Below, in pieces: positions 24,769 to 34,005 of a DNA stretch of 64,000 bases. A program made the translations under genes and the position numbers. Origin of the DNA: Stenotrophomonas sp. BIO128-Bstrain (GTDB lineage Bacteria; Pseudomonadota; Gammaproteobacteria; Xanthomonadales; Xanthomonadaceae). The number at the start of each line of letters is the position of its first letter. Positions within the stretch are counted from its first letter, which is position 1. Below the pieces are notes generated by a model, which was not told the DNA's origin, made no database searches, and worked only from the letters and a program-made list of their open reading frames with translations. Where the stretch lies: assembly GCF_030128875.1 (NCBI RefSeq), contig NZ_CP124620.1, positions 1,922,001 through 1,986,000 on the forward strand, given 5' to 3'.

Positions 24769-26149
24769 GAACGTAGCAGTCATCCTTGCCGGCGGCCGCG
24801 GAACCCGAAGTGGGTTCAGCAAGCCTAAGCAGATGATGAAGCTGGCCGGCAGGCCGGTCCTTGAGCACGTCGCCAGGGCATTCCAGACCAATGCAGCGAT
24901 CGATGAAATCCTTATAGTTGCGAATTCGGACTGCATTGCCGACATCGAGCAGACGGTGATGACCAGCCGTCTCAGCAAGGTGAAGTCGGTGATAAGTGGT
25001 GGAGCGGAGCGCTACGACTCGTCGATCGCTGCAATCAATGCCACGAAGCACTACTGCGCGGATTTCAACGTACAGCTTATCTTCCACGATGCCGTTCGTC
25101 CGCTGTTGAGCCAGAAGATCATTGACGACGTGATCCATGCACTTGAGCGCTACAACGCCGTGGATGTTGTGATTCGCGCTACCGACACAATCATCATGGC
25201 CGACCCCGTCACCAACACGATTTCGAGCATTCCCAATCGTTCACTGCTGCGCAACGGACAAACGCCGCAGGCGTTCTCCCACGAGACAATTGAGCGCGCA
25301 TACAACATCGCATTGCGGGATCCTGGATTCGTAACAACAGATGATTGCGGCGTTGTTCTCAAGTATCTCCCCGAGGAGAAGATCTACCTTGTAGACGGCG
25401 ACACAAGCAACATGAAACTCACCTATGAGGAAGACCTGCACGTTCTGGACAAGCTCTGCCAACTGCGCTCCACGCTCGTTGAATCCAAAGAGAAGATTCA
25501 CTTCGCCTTGTCCGAACTGAAGGGGAAAGTGCTGGTCATCTTTGGAGGCACAAGCGGAATCGGCGCTGAAATGGCGCAAGTAGCTGAGGCATACCAGGCA
25601 ATCGCGGTTGTCGCCGGCAAAAGTAACGGCGCAGACATTACGAGCGTTGACAGTATTCGCCGCGTTCTGGATGACACCCATGCCAAGTACGGCCATATCG
25701 ACTTCATCGTCAACTCGGCTGGCATTCTGCACCGCCAGCCGCTGATCGACATGAGTCCTGAGGACATCAGTAGCGCCATTCACGTCAACTACATTGGCGC
25801 GGTCAACGTGGCCCTAGTAGCATTCGATCACTTGCGCGCATCAAAGGGGCAGCTACTCAACTTTACGTCGAGTTCGTACACGTATGGACGCGCGATGTAC
25901 AGCCTCTACAGCTCGTCGAAGGCAGCAATCGTGAACCTGACCCAAGCCCTCGCAGACGAGTGGCATTCGCAGGGTGTCCAGGTGAATTGCATTAATCCCG
26001 AACGCACGGCTACCCCCATGCGTACAAGGGCTTTTGGACTGGAACCTGCAGAGTCACTGCTGACGGCGCGGGATGTCGCGGAGAAGTCGCTCCTGGTGCT
26101 GCTATCCGAGCACACGGGGCAGATCTTCGATATCAAGAAGACCCGATGA
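24755..26149 (+). CDS. bcs1: Bifunctional CDP-ribitol synthase (Bcs1-like: cytidylyltransferase + ribulose-5-P reductase)
   Basis: A 464-residue two-domain protein. Residues 1-240 form an IspD/TarI-type cytidylyltransferase (AGGRGTRSGFSKPKQMMKL, HDAVRPLLS, NGQTPQAF, TDDCG). Residues 250-464 form a short-chain reductase with the cofactor motif GGTSGIGAEMA and the active site YSSSKAA. This arrangement and length match Bcs1 of Haemophilus influenzae type b (about 474), which reduces ribulose-5-phosphate to ribitol-5-phosphate and makes CDP-ribitol. The start overlaps wzx; the end overlaps licD (ATGA). It implies ribitol phosphate in the polymer. Specificity for another pentitol cannot be excluded. 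Confidence 0.87.
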   Translation: MKQVKNVAVILAGGRGTRSGFSKPKQMMKLAGRPVLEHVARAFQTNAAIDEILIVANSDCIADIEQTVMTSRLSKVKSVISGGAERYDSSIAAINATKHYCADFNVQLIFHDAVRPLLSQKIIDDVIHALERYNAVDVVIRATDTIIMADPVTNTISSIPNRSLLRNGQTPQAFSHETIERAYNIALRDPGFVTTDDCGVVLKYLPEEKIYLVDGDTSNMKLTYEEDLHVLDKLCQLRSTLVESKEKIHFALSELKGKVLVIFGGTSGIGAEMAQVAEAYQAIAVVAGKSNGADITSVDSIRRVLDDTHAKYGHIDFIVNSAGILHRQPLIDMSPEDISSAIHVNYIGAVNVALVAFDHLRASKGQLLNFTSSSYTYGRAMYSLYSSSKAAIVNLTQALADEWHSQGVQVNCINPERTATPMRTRAFGLEPAESLLTARDVAEKSLLVLLSEHTGQIFDIKKTR

Positions 26150-26979
26150 ATACTGGTATGGACATCAGCATTCAAGCGACACAGGACAGAATCCTCGCTA
26201 TCTTCAAGTGCTTCGATCAGTTCTGCAACGACAATAAAATTCCCTACTTCTCCTTGGGCGGCACGCTGCTGGGTGCCGTTCGTCACGGGGGATTCATTCC
26301 TTGGGATGACGACATAGATGTCGGAATCCCCCGCGAACACTATGACCGATTCATCACCCTCGCCGCAGAGATGCCCACCCCCTATCGCGTCGAGTCGCGA
26401 GAGCTCGACAGCCAGTACATCTATCCCTATGCAAAGGTCTATGACACCAACAGCATAGTGACGGAGGACTACATTGAGCCCTTCACGCGCGGGCTGTGGA
26501 TAGACGTCTTTCCAATTGACGGCACTTATGAAAGCTCGACATTGCAGTGGGCGCACTTCAAATCCGTGAAATTCATCAACGCGATGACGTTCATAAAGAC
26601 GCGACGCTACAGTCCAGACCCGTCGCATCGCATGAAGACCAATGCCAAACGATTGTTGTCTCTAGGCCTTTCCGTCGTGCCTGAGCGAATGCTGCATTCG
26701 ACACTGGAGTGGCTGCTCCGCAGACGCTCACCCCGAGACTCCACAGCGTCAGGGAACTTGCTTGGACGCTGGGGTAAGCGCGAGATTGTCTGCTCCAAAA
26801 TGTTCACGCCAGGAAGCACGGTCGAGTTCTGCGATATGCATGTCCAGGCACCCGCCTCCGCTGCAGCCTACCTTGACGCCATCTACGGCGACTACATGAG
26901 GCTGCCCCCAGAGCATCAGCGCGTCTCCGGGCATAAGTTCACAAGAGTGGACTTCGTCAGTTCTTACATGAACCCGTGA
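26146..26979 (+). CDS. licD: LicD/FKRP-family phosphotransferase, probable ribitol-phosphate transferase
   Basis: A 277-residue protein with the LicD signature GGTLLGAVRHGGFIPWDDDID and a second acidic motif (WIDVFPIDGT). LicD proteins use CDP-activated alcohols: LicD1/2 transfer phosphocholine, while the related animal proteins fukutin and FKRP transfer ribitol-5-phosphate from CDP-ribitol. No choline genes (licABC) are here, but CDP-ribitol synthase is directly upstream with an ATGA overlap. I therefore infer transfer of ribitol phosphate to a lipid-linked glycan. No signal peptide or membrane segment is seen, so it should act in the cytoplasm before Wzx. Confidence 0.85.
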   Translation: MNTGMDISIQATQDRILAIFKCFDQFCNDNKIPYFSLGGTLLGAVRHGGFIPWDDDIDVGIPREHYDRFITLAAEMPTPYRVESRELDSQYIYPYAKVYDTNSIVTEDYIEPFTRGLWIDVFPIDGTYESSTLQWAHFKSVKFINAMTFIKTRRYSPDPSHRMKTNAKRLLSLGLSVVPERMLHSTLEWLLRRRSPRDSTASGNLLGRWGKREIVCSKMFTPGSTVEFCDMHVQAPASAAAYLDAIYGDYMRLPPEHQRVSGHKFTRVDFVSSYMNP

Positions 26980-27101
26980 CACGTGGCGACACCCGGCAAA
27001 ATGACCACTGCCCGGGGCGTTTGATAGAGAAACCCAAGGCTTGAAGTTGACAGGTCTACTTCCTGGCCAACGCAGATGATGACGCAACACTCGGAGTAGC
27101 G

Positions 27102-27917
27102 ATGCAGAACCCGGCAGTCTCGGTGGTAATGGCGGAATTCAATACCGACCCCCTCTATCTGGAGGAATCGATCGCGAGTCTGGTCAATCAGACCTTCCGC
27201 GATATCGAGATCATCATCGTAGATGATGGTGGTAGCACCGATCTTGCTGGTATCTCAGCGCGCTTCAGCGACCCTCGAATCCGCATCTTGGGTAGCGTGG
27301 GCAACCGAGGCCTTGTCCAGTCCCTGAACAGAGGCATCCAGAGTGCCCGGGGAGATTACATCGTGAGGATGGATACAGATGATGTTGCTGCCCCGGATCG
27401 AATTGAGAAGATCCATGCGTTCGCCGTTGCAAATCCGCACTTCACGGTCGTCGGATCGCTTGCAGTCGAATTCTCGGATACACATGGGACTGGTCGAATT
27501 CTCGGGCGCCCTGGCGAGAAGCTTGCCAGACACATCATGCGCGGCGACGCCCCCATACATCCTTCCGTGATCTTTCGCCGCAAGGACATCATTGACTCGG
27601 GACTTTACGAGGAATTTCACCGGGCGGAGGATCTCGCGCTTTGGTGCAAGCTCGTGCTGGCGGGTAGGCGCATTTTTGTCATGAACGAAGTGCTGCTTAA
27701 CTACCGTGTCAATCCAGCCGATTACAAGAAGCGAACACTCAAGCACCGCCGCGGTGAGATCAAGGCGCGCGCATTTTACTATCCAAAGCTGGGAGCGGGA
27801 CCGTATGAGTACCTGTTCGTCATCAAGCCAATCATCGCTGGAGCGCTTCCCAGCAAGCTGGTGATCGCCTTCCGGAATAGATTCATCCTTGGGCAGACGA
27901 AGGATCCAATCCCGTGA
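27102..27917 (+). CDS. GT2-family glycosyltransferase
   Basis: A 271-residue GT-A fold enzyme: VSVVMAEFN at the N-terminus, IIIVDDGGSTD for nucleotide binding, MDTDD as the metal-binding DxD, and RAEDLALW with the catalytic-base-type ED. It should add one sugar of the repeat unit, donor unknown. It lies 122 bases after licD; I saw no separate gene in that gap. The stop codon overlaps a possible GTG start of a 35-codon ORF. Confidence 0.88.
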   Translation: MQNPAVSVVMAEFNTDPLYLEESIASLVNQTFRDIEIIIVDDGGSTDLAGISARFSDPRIRILGSVGNRGLVQSLNRGIQSARGDYIVRMDTDDVAAPDRIEKIHAFAVANPHFTVVGSLAVEFSDTHGTGRILGRPGEKLARHIMRGDAPIHPSVIFRRKDIIDSGLYEEFHRAEDLALWCKLVLAGRRIFVMNEVLLNYRVNPADYKKRTLKHRRGEIKARAFYYPKLGAGPYEYLFVIKPIIAGALPSKLVIAFRNRFILGQTKDPIP

Positions 27918-28021
27918 TTGACCTTGACATGAAGGGCGTCGCCGCCACACAGCGCCTCGCATCGGGCATTCAACGTCGCGGCGCACACAGCTTGACGGCT
28001 CGGGGAAGCGATACCTGCTGA
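27914..28021 (+). CDS. Possible 35-residue ORF coupled to both neighbours
   Basis: A GTG at 27914 overlaps the GT2 stop (GTGA). The frame runs 35 codons to a TGA at 28019-28021 whose last base is the A of the GT4 ATG (TGATG). The product begins MIDLDMKGVAATQRLASG and is basic, with a Cys at the end. It could be a real coupling peptide, a gene remnant, or chance; the double overlap is the only support. Confidence 0.25.
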   Translation: MIDLDMKGVAATQRLASGIQRRGAHSLTARGSDTC

Positions 28022-29109
28022 TGAAGACGATTGTTCACATAGTTGAAGCGACAGCGACCGGCACGCTTTCCATGGTTTGCGTGTGCGCAAACCTGCTTGC
28101 CAGCCAAGGCCACACAGTTCATGTCATCTATTCACCACGCGAGGAGACACCTGACAACCTCGGTACCCTCTTCCATTCGGGCATTGAGCTTCATCGCGTG
28201 GAGATGACTGGCAAGTCGATCACGACCGCCTTCGTCCATGTGCGACGCCTGCTCCGAAAGACGAACCCGGACATCATTCACCTACATTCCTCGTTTGCCG
28301 GCTTCATCGGCCGGATCGCCAGCATCGGACTGCCTAGCCGTACACGCCTGTTCTACAGTCCTCACTGTATCTCGGTAATGCGAGAGGACATCAGGTACAA
28401 GAAGTATGTATTCGCGCTTCTTGAGCGCGTTGCCAGCATAAAGTCATGCACGTACCTGGCCTGTTCAAACAGTGAACGGGTAGCAATCAGGAAGTGGGTT
28501 GGTGTCGAGGCAATTCTTCTTGAGAACGCGGTTGACGCCGTCCACTGCGTGGCCCCACTTGGCTTGGGAAGGAGCCTTGCGGCAGCCGAGCCGCTGACAG
28601 TGGTTACGGTGGGTGGTATCAGACCGCAGAAGGATCCGGCACTATTGGCCGAGATCGCGCGAGGATGCTTCAGTGCTGGGTTGAACGTTCGATTCGTTTG
28701 GGTGGGTGACGGCGATCCCGAGATGGTCTCTGCTCTCATTTATTCAGGCGTTGAAGTGACGGGATGGCTGGAAAAGAAGGACGTCCACGGCCTGCTTTCG
28801 CGCAGCAGCGTGTACATTTCGACTGCAACGTGGGAGGGCCTCCCCGTTTCGGTCATTGAAGCCATGGCAAGCGGCATGCTCGTAATGGCAACGCGTTGCG
28901 CAGGAAATACTGATGCGATTGAGCATGGTCGCACGGGCTTGTTGTTCAACGCCGCCGATCAAGCTGTTGAGCTTCTGGCACGCGTGTCGACAGGGCAGCT
29001 GGATCCCGCAGCGATGATCGAAGCCGGCACCATGGAAGCTGGTACCCGCTTCTCGCTCCAGCAGTTCTCCAAGCGACTTTCTGCCGCATACGGCACCCCC
29101 TCCCTTTAA
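28021..29109 (+). CDS. GT4-family glycosyltransferase
   Basis: A 362-residue GT-B enzyme. The N-terminal domain has the Gly-rich loop region (IVEATATGTLSMVCVCANLLASQGH, quoted in parts: IVEATATGT and MVCVCANLLA) and IIHLHSS. The C-terminal domain has VGGIRPQKDP, WVGDGDPE, VTGWLEKKDV and the E(x7)E nucleotide-sugar motif in TWEGLPVSVIEAMASG. These are typical of retaining GT4 enzymes. It should add a second sugar at the cytoplasmic face. With WcaJ and GT2 it accounts for a repeat unit of about three sugars. Confidence 0.88.
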   Translation: MKTIVHIVEATATGTLSMVCVCANLLASQGHTVHVIYSPREETPDNLGTLFHSGIELHRVEMTGKSITTAFVHVRRLLRKTNPDIIHLHSSFAGFIGRIASIGLPSRTRLFYSPHCISVMREDIRYKKYVFALLERVASIKSCTYLACSNSERVAIRKWVGVEAILLENAVDAVHCVAPLGLGRSLAAAEPLTVVTVGGIRPQKDPALLAEIARGCFSAGLNVRFVWVGDGDPEMVSALIYSGVEVTGWLEKKDVHGLLSRSSVYISTATWEGLPVSVIEAMASGMLVMATRCAGNTDAIEHGRTGLLFNAADQAVELLARVSTGQLDPAAMIEAGTMEAGTRFSLQQFSKRLSAAYGTPSL

Positions 29110-29131
29110 CGACACAATTGAATTACTGACA

Positions 29132-30268
29132 ATGGGCATCGAGACGCTTCTTCTTCTATCGCTTCCGATATTGTTCGGAACGATGCTCATGTGTATCGCC
29201 GCTGGGGACAGGCCTGCCTACGCAGCCTCCGATCGATCCAGTAGTCACCTGCTCAAGCTTGTTCTGCTGGTCCTTCCGATTTTTGCCTACGGCTTCTATC
29301 TTGTCGCCATGCGGCCTCTGGATGCTGGAAACGACACTGCGCGATACATCCGCACCTATAACCAGCTGAATGGGATAGTGAGCTCAGTAGGCGTGGGAGC
29401 GCGCTTCTTTGGAAACACCGAGTTTCTCTGGTGGCCGCTACAGAGCCTGCTCAAGTTGCTTCTTTCCTCCAGGGGCTGGCTGATTGCTAACTACCTGCTC
29501 GTTTTCGCCTTTACCGCCATGTACTACAAGAGAGCCGCGAGACCACTGAAACTGGCCCCGGAGATCTTTGCACTCGTGTTCCTTACCTTCTTTTTGGTGT
29601 ATTCCGGAAACATCATGAGGCAGGCACTAGCCGCCCCAATTGGTGCGATTGGATTCTACCTTGCATTGGAACGTCGATTCCTTCGAGCCGCAGTACTGAT
29701 CGCGATATCAGTCGGGCTGCACTGGTCGTCCATTGTGTTTGTGGCGGCACCACTCCTACTCCTGCGAGTTTTTGATCGCGATGGAATCTATTTCGCCCTT
29801 CCCCCGATGGCCCTCGCCTTTTCCGCACTATCCTCGACGGTTATTGGCGACTTGGTCAGCGCATTGAACATCCCGGGCATTTCGGAGAAGTTCGACCTTT
29901 ATTTTTCATTGGATCATCAGTCGCACGTCGGCGTCGTCTGGAAGACCGCAAATTTCTGGATATGCTCGACGTCATCTATTGCATTCCTCACCATTGCTCG
30001 CGCCAGCAAGCAAGAGGACAAGCGACTCCACAAGTACACGCTGCTGTTTATCTCACTGGTGTTCTTCGGAATCAATACTGCGGATTTTTCGGAGCGCTAC
30101 ATGCCACTACTACTGCTCGCACTGCCGCTCCAGATCACACTGATAGTAGATCGCTTCAGTATTCCCAACGCGGTCAAGAACATGATCGTGTTTGGCTCAT
30201 TCGTCCTGCTGGCGTCCTTGGTCTTGTTTGCCGAGAGCTCGCAGTACACATTGGGATACACCGTTTGA
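29132..30268 (+). CDS. wzy: Wzy/EpsG-type polysaccharide polymerase
   Basis: A 378-residue integral membrane protein with about 10 hydrophobic segments. Its pattern matches the EpsG-type polymerase family: GNDTARYIRTYNQL after the first segments, then FFLVYSGNIMRQALA in the middle. It joins flipped repeat units in the periplasm, with chain length set by Wzc. It begins 22 bases after the GT4 gene, without a clear ribosome site. Polymerases are poorly conserved, so the call rests on topology, the short motifs and being the only candidate in a complete locus. Confidence 0.85.
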   Translation: MGIETLLLLSLPILFGTMLMCIAAGDRPAYAASDRSSSHLLKLVLLVLPIFAYGFYLVAMRPLDAGNDTARYIRTYNQLNGIVSSVGVGARFFGNTEFLWWPLQSLLKLLLSSRGWLIANYLLVFAFTAMYYKRAARPLKLAPEIFALVFLTFFLVYSGNIMRQALAAPIGAIGFYLALERRFLRAAVLIAISVGLHWSSIVFVAAPLLLLRVFDRDGIYFALPPMALAFSALSSTVIGDLVSALNIPGISEKFDLYFSLDHQSHVGVVWKTANFWICSTSSIAFLTIARASKQEDKRLHKYTLLFISLVFFGINTADFSERYMPLLLLALPLQITLIVDRFSIPNAVKNMIVFGSFVLLASLVLFAESSQYTLGYTV

Positions 30269-30340
30269 CCAACGGCGCAGGTATGCGGCGAGCAATCTCA
30301 CAGGCGACAAGGATTCGCAATGAACCAAAGGAGTAATGGA

Positions 30341-31372
30341 GTGAAACAGGAACGCAACATCCTCATCTGCGGCGGCGCTGGCTACATCGGCAGCCACATG
30401 GCTCAATGGCTGGCCGAGCACGGTCATGAAGTGACCGTATTGGACAATCTATCGACCGGGCACCGCGAGGCCGTCCGCTGGGGAGATCTGATTGAGGCTG
30501 ATCTACTGGACCCAGCGAGCCTCGAACGCGCTTTTGGCGGACGCCGGTTCGACGCCGTCATGCACTTCTGCGCGCGTTCGCTCGTAGGCGAGTCGGTCAC
30601 CCAGCCCTATGCGTATTACGCTAACAACGTCACCGGGACGCTGAACCTTCTTGAGGCAATGAGACGCCATGACGTGGGTAAGCTCGTGTTTTCTTCAACC
30701 GCAGCGGTGTTCGGCAATCCCATAACAGACGCGATTGACGAAGCCCATCCCAAGGCCCCTATTAATCCTTACGGCGCCAGCAAGTTGATGGCTGAGCGGT
30801 TCCTCTCGGATGCTGCCCAAGCCTATGGACTGCGGTCGGTTGCACTGCGCTACTTCAACGCGGCTGGCGCCCTACCGGACCATGGTATCGGTGAAGCTCA
30901 CGCATGTGAGACTCATCTGATCCCTAATGTGTTGCGCGCGGCATTGGGCCAAGGGCCGTCACTGAAGATTTTCGGCAACGACTACGATACCGCCGATGGC
31001 ACTTGCGTACGTGACTATGTGCATGTCCAGGACCTAGCCCAGGCCCACGCCCTTGCATTGAATTTCATGGACAAGGAAGAAGGAGCCCACACGTTCAACC
31101 TCGGCAATGGGCAAGGATTCTCTGTTCACGATGTGATCGCCACTGCAGCCAACGTCACTGGCCTCCCTATCCCCTATGAAGTCACCGCAAGGCGCGAAGG
31201 CGATCCAGCGCGACTGGTCGCAGCTAGCGATAAGGCACGCGAGCAGCTCGGTTGGGCGCCGCAGTGGACCGAGCTGGCGCCGATCATTGATAGCGCATGG
31301 CGCTGGCATCATGACCAGCCGACGTGGTCGCCGCACCATGCCCACAACGATCACCCCGTTCAGGCTGCTTAA
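30341..31372 (+). CDS. galE: UDP-glucose 4-epimerase
   Basis: A 343-residue extended SDR with GGAGYIGSH for NAD binding, SSTAAVFG, the catalytic NPYGASK and [12 protein letters not shown] near residue 225, all typical of GalE. It interconverts UDP-Glc and UDP-Gal (or the GlcNAc forms) and supplies the polymer precursors. I start at the GTG at 30341, where AAAGGAG lies seven bases upstream; an ATG at 30320 lies in front of that site. A His-rich tail follows the conserved end. It is the last gene of the biosynthetic block. Confidence 0.92.
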   Translation: MKQERNILICGGAGYIGSHMAQWLAEHGHEVTVLDNLSTGHREAVRWGDLIEADLLDPASLERAFGGRRFDAVMHFCARSLVGESVTQPYAYYANNVTGTLNLLEAMRRHDVGKLVFSSTAAVFGNPITDAIDEAHPKAPINPYGASKLMAERFLSDAAQAYGLRSVALRYFNAAGALPDHGIGEAHACETHLIPNVLRAALGQGPSLKIFGNDYDTADGTCVRDYVHVQDLAQAHALALNFMDKEEGAHTFNLGNGQGFSVHDVIATAANVTGLPIPYEVTARREGDPARLVAASDKAREQLGWAPQWTELAPIIDSAWRWHHDQPTWSPHHAHNDHPVQAA

Positions 31373-31552
31373 GCCACTTGCGCGCCAGGAACCATCATTC
31401 GTTACATTTGAGCCGTATATTTACGCCAGAGTCTGCGGTGCGCACTGCGCCTTAGCCCTGAGTCAATGCAAATATGAATTCGGGGCCCAGTCGCCCCGAA
31501 GCTGGCGAGCATGCGCGACCTCCCCATCACGGCCAGATAAGGCATTGCCCCC

Positions 31553-31565
31553 CTCTGTTACCATT
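31553..31565. repeat. 13-bp word repeated on both sides of the wcaJ-galE block
   Basis: CTCTGTTACCATT at 31553-31565 is identical to 21836-21848. One copy lies 95 bases before wcaJ, the other between galE and the aldehyde dehydrogenase gene, both in the same orientation. The rest of this 265-bp gap shows no gene. The repeat may be chance, a shared regulatory word, or the trace of cassette exchange. Confidence 0.35.
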
Positions 31566-31637
31566 CGGGGTTCAGCTTGCCGCCCCCCACCCTGCCAGCG
31601 GCCAGCGCCTTACAAACGCAACGCAACAGGAGTTTGC

Positions 31638-33170
31638 ATGTCCTCTGACCTGCTCAAGGCCCTCGGCCTCGACGCGACCAACGCTGGCACCTACCTTGGC
31701 AACGGCGAGTGGTCCTCGGCCACCGATGCCGGTGTGATCACCCCGGTGAACCCGACCACCGGCGATGCCATCGCCAAGGTCTACGCGACCACCGACGCCG
31801 ACTACGAAACCATCGTGGCCCGCGCCCAGGAAGCCTTCAAGGTCTGGCGCACCACCCCGGCCCCGCGCCGCGGCGAAGCCGTGCGCCTGTGTGGCGAAGC
31901 CCTGCGCGCCAACAAGGACGCCCTGGGCTCGCTGGTCGCGCTGGAAATGGGCAAGAGCAAGCCCGAGGGCGATGGCGAAGTGCAGGAGATGATCGACATC
32001 GCCGACTTCGCCGTGGGCCAGAGCCGCATGCTCTATGGCTACACGATGCATTCCGAGCGCCCCGGCCACCGCATGTATGAGCAGTACCAGCCGCTGGGCC
32101 TGGTCGGCATCATCAGTGCGTTCAATTTCCCGGTTGCGGTGTGGGCCTGGAACTCGTTCCTGGCCACGATCTGCGGCGACATCTGCCTGTGGAAGCCCTC
32201 CAACAAGACGCCGCTGACCGCGATCGCTTCGATGCGCATCTGCAATGAAGCGCTGCGCGAAGGTGGCTTCCCGGACCTGTTCTTCCTGATCAACGATGCC
32301 GGCACCGAGCTGTCGCAGAAGATGGTGGCCGACAAGCGCGTGCCGCTGATCAGCTTCACCGGCTCCACCCAGGTCGGCCGCCAGGTCGCCGAGAAGGTCG
32401 CCCACCGCCTGGGCCGCTGCCTGCTGGAACTGGGCGGCAACAACGCGATCATCCTCGATGAAACCGCCGATCTGAAGCTGGCGATCCCGGGCATCGTGTT
32501 CGGCGCGGTCGGTACCGCGGGCCAGCGCTGCACCACCACGCGCCGCCTGATCGTGCACGAATCCATCCATGACGACGTGCTGGCCACGCTGATCAAGGCG
32601 TACAAGCAGGTGGAAGGCAAGATCGGCGATCCGACCGACCCGGCCAACCTGATGGGCCCGCTCAACAGCGACGGCGCCGTGCAGCAGTTCCTGGCCTCGA
32701 TCGAGAAGGCCAAGGCCAGCGGCGGCACCGTACAGACCGGCGGCACCCGCATCGACCGCGCCGGCAACTTCGTGCTGCCGGCCATCGTGACCGGCCTGAA
32801 GAACAGCGACGAGGTCGTCCAGCACGAGACCTTCGCCCCGATCCTGTACGTGATGAAGTACAGCACGCTGGACGAGGCGATCGACATGCAGAACGGCGTG
32901 CCGCAGGGCCTGTCGTCCTCGATCTTCACCACCAATCTGAAGACCGCCGAGCGCTTCCTCTCGGCCGCGGGTTCGGATTGCGGCATCGCCAACGTCAACA
33001 TCGGCACCTCGGGTGCGGAGATCGGCGGTGCGTTCGGCGGCGAGAAGGATACCGGCGGTGGCCGCGAGTCCGGCTCGGACGCCTGGAAGGTCTACATGCG
33101 CCGCCAGACCAACACCATCAACTACTCCGACTCGCTGCCGCTGGCCCAGGGCATCAAGTTCGACCTGTGA
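31638..33170 (+). CDS. amaB: ALDH7-family aldehyde dehydrogenase (probable L-piperidine-6-carboxylate dehydrogenase)
   Basis: A 510-residue NAD-dependent dehydrogenase. It has the substrate-tunnel Glu in LELGGNNA, the catalytic Cys in [10 protein letters not shown], and the C-terminal signature [19 protein letters not shown] with [11 protein letters not shown] that marks the ALDH7/antiquitin group. Bacterial members oxidise alpha-aminoadipate semialdehyde (piperidine-6-carboxylate) in lysine catabolism. The start is fixed by CAGGAG six bases before the ATG; the longer open frame upstream runs through galE on another reading. It overlaps the next gene by one base (TGATG). The substrate is inferred from the subfamily only. 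Confidence 0.87.
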   Translation: MSSDLLKALGLDATNAGTYLGNGEWSSATDAGVITPVNPTTGDAIAKVYATTDADYETIVARAQEAFKVWRTTPAPRRGEAVRLCGEALRANKDALGSLVALEMGKSKPEGDGEVQEMIDIADFAVGQSRMLYGYTMHSERPGHRMYEQYQPLGLVGIISAFNFPVAVWAWNSFLATICGDICLWKPSNKTPLTAIASMRICNEALREGGFPDLFFLINDAGTELSQKMVADKRVPLISFTGSTQVGRQVAEKVAHRLGRCLLELGGNNAIILDETADLKLAIPGIVFGAVGTAGQRCTTTRRLIVHESIHDDVLATLIKAYKQVEGKIGDPTDPANLMGPLNSDGAVQQFLASIEKAKASGGTVQTGGTRIDRAGNFVLPAIVTGLKNSDEVVQHETFAPILYVMKYSTLDEAIDMQNGVPQGLSSSIFTTNLKTAERFLSAAGSDCGIANVNIGTSGAEIGGAFGGEKDTGGGRESGSDAWKVYMRRQTNTINYSDSLPLAQGIKFDL

Positions 33171-33955
33171 TGGATGCCGTGCCCCAGCTGCCGGCCAGCC
33201 CGCGCCTGGATTTCACCGGGCGCCGGGTACTGATTGCCGGTGGCAGCAAGGGCATCGGGCGCGCCATGGCGCTGGCGTTTGCTTCGGCAGGCGCCGGCGT
33301 CTCGGTCTGCGCACGTGGCGAGGCCGGTCTGGCTGCGCTGCGTGCGGATGCCGGGGCACTCGGCCTGGCCGTGCATACGGCCAGTGCAGACCTCTCCCGG
33401 CTGGACGACATCGGCCGCTGGCTGGACGCTGCCGCCCAGGCCCTGGGCGGTATCGACGTGCTGGTCAATAATGCGACCGGTTACGGCATGGCCGACGATG
33501 AGGCTGGCTGGGAAGCCAGTTTGAACGTCGACCTGATGTCGGCGGTGCGGGCCTCGCGGCTGGCACTGCCCTGGCTGCAGCAATCCAGCGATGCCTGCAT
33601 TCTCAATCTGGCCTCGATCGCGGCCCAGCAGCCACGCCCGGGTGGCGCGCCGTATGCGGCAGCCAAGGCCGCGCTGATGCACTACACCACCTCGCAGGCC
33701 CTGTCCCTTGCGCCGCAACGGATCCGCGTCAACGCCATCGCCCCGGGCTCGATCGAGTTCGAGGACGGGCTGTGGGCGCGCCGGCGCGAACAGGACCCGG
33801 AGCTGTATCGGAACACCCTGGCGAAGATTCCGTTCGGCCGCTTCGGCGAGCCGGCCGCCATCGCCAACGCCGCGCTGTTCCTGTGCTCGCCCCTGGCGGG
33901 CTGGATCACCGGGCACACCTTGAATGTGGATGGTGGCCAGGTCCTGATGGGATAA
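33170..33955 (+). CDS. Short-chain dehydrogenase/reductase
   Basis: A 261-residue classical SDR: cofactor motif GGSKGIGRA, NNAT at the sheet, active-site Ser in NLASIAAQ, YAAAK, and the C-terminal GWITGHTLNVDGGQ typical of FabG-like enzymes. Its ATG at 33170 shares one base with the stop of the aldehyde dehydrogenase, so the two are translationally coupled and probably act in one pathway. The substrate cannot be read from sequence. The frame is open further upstream inside the dehydrogenase gene, which I reject as the start. Confidence 0.87.
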   Translation: MDAVPQLPASPRLDFTGRRVLIAGGSKGIGRAMALAFASAGAGVSVCARGEAGLAALRADAGALGLAVHTASADLSRLDDIGRWLDAAAQALGGIDVLVNNATGYGMADDEAGWEASLNVDLMSAVRASRLALPWLQQSSDACILNLASIAAQQPRPGGAPYAAAKAALMHYTTSQALSLAPQRIRVNAIAPGSIEFEDGLWARRREQDPELYRNTLAKIPFGRFGEPAAIANAALFLCSPLAGWITGHTLNVDGGQVLMG

Positions 33956-34005
33956 ACCCGCCGCTGGCCCTATCATCGAACCACCCCACCGCGACCAGGA
34001 CCTGC

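Noticed and set aside
26980-27101. Extra gene between licD and the GT2 gene
   Set aside because: No frame of useful length with a start and ribosome site was found in the 122 bases.
31176-31637. N-terminal extension of the aldehyde dehydrogenase into galE
   Set aside because: It overlaps galE in another frame, lacks ALDH similarity, and a clear CAGGAG-ATG start exists at 31638.
31572-32825. 417-codon minus-strand frame opposite the aldehyde dehydrogenase
   Set aside because: Antisense shadow of a well-supported ALDH7 gene; the translation shows no domain.
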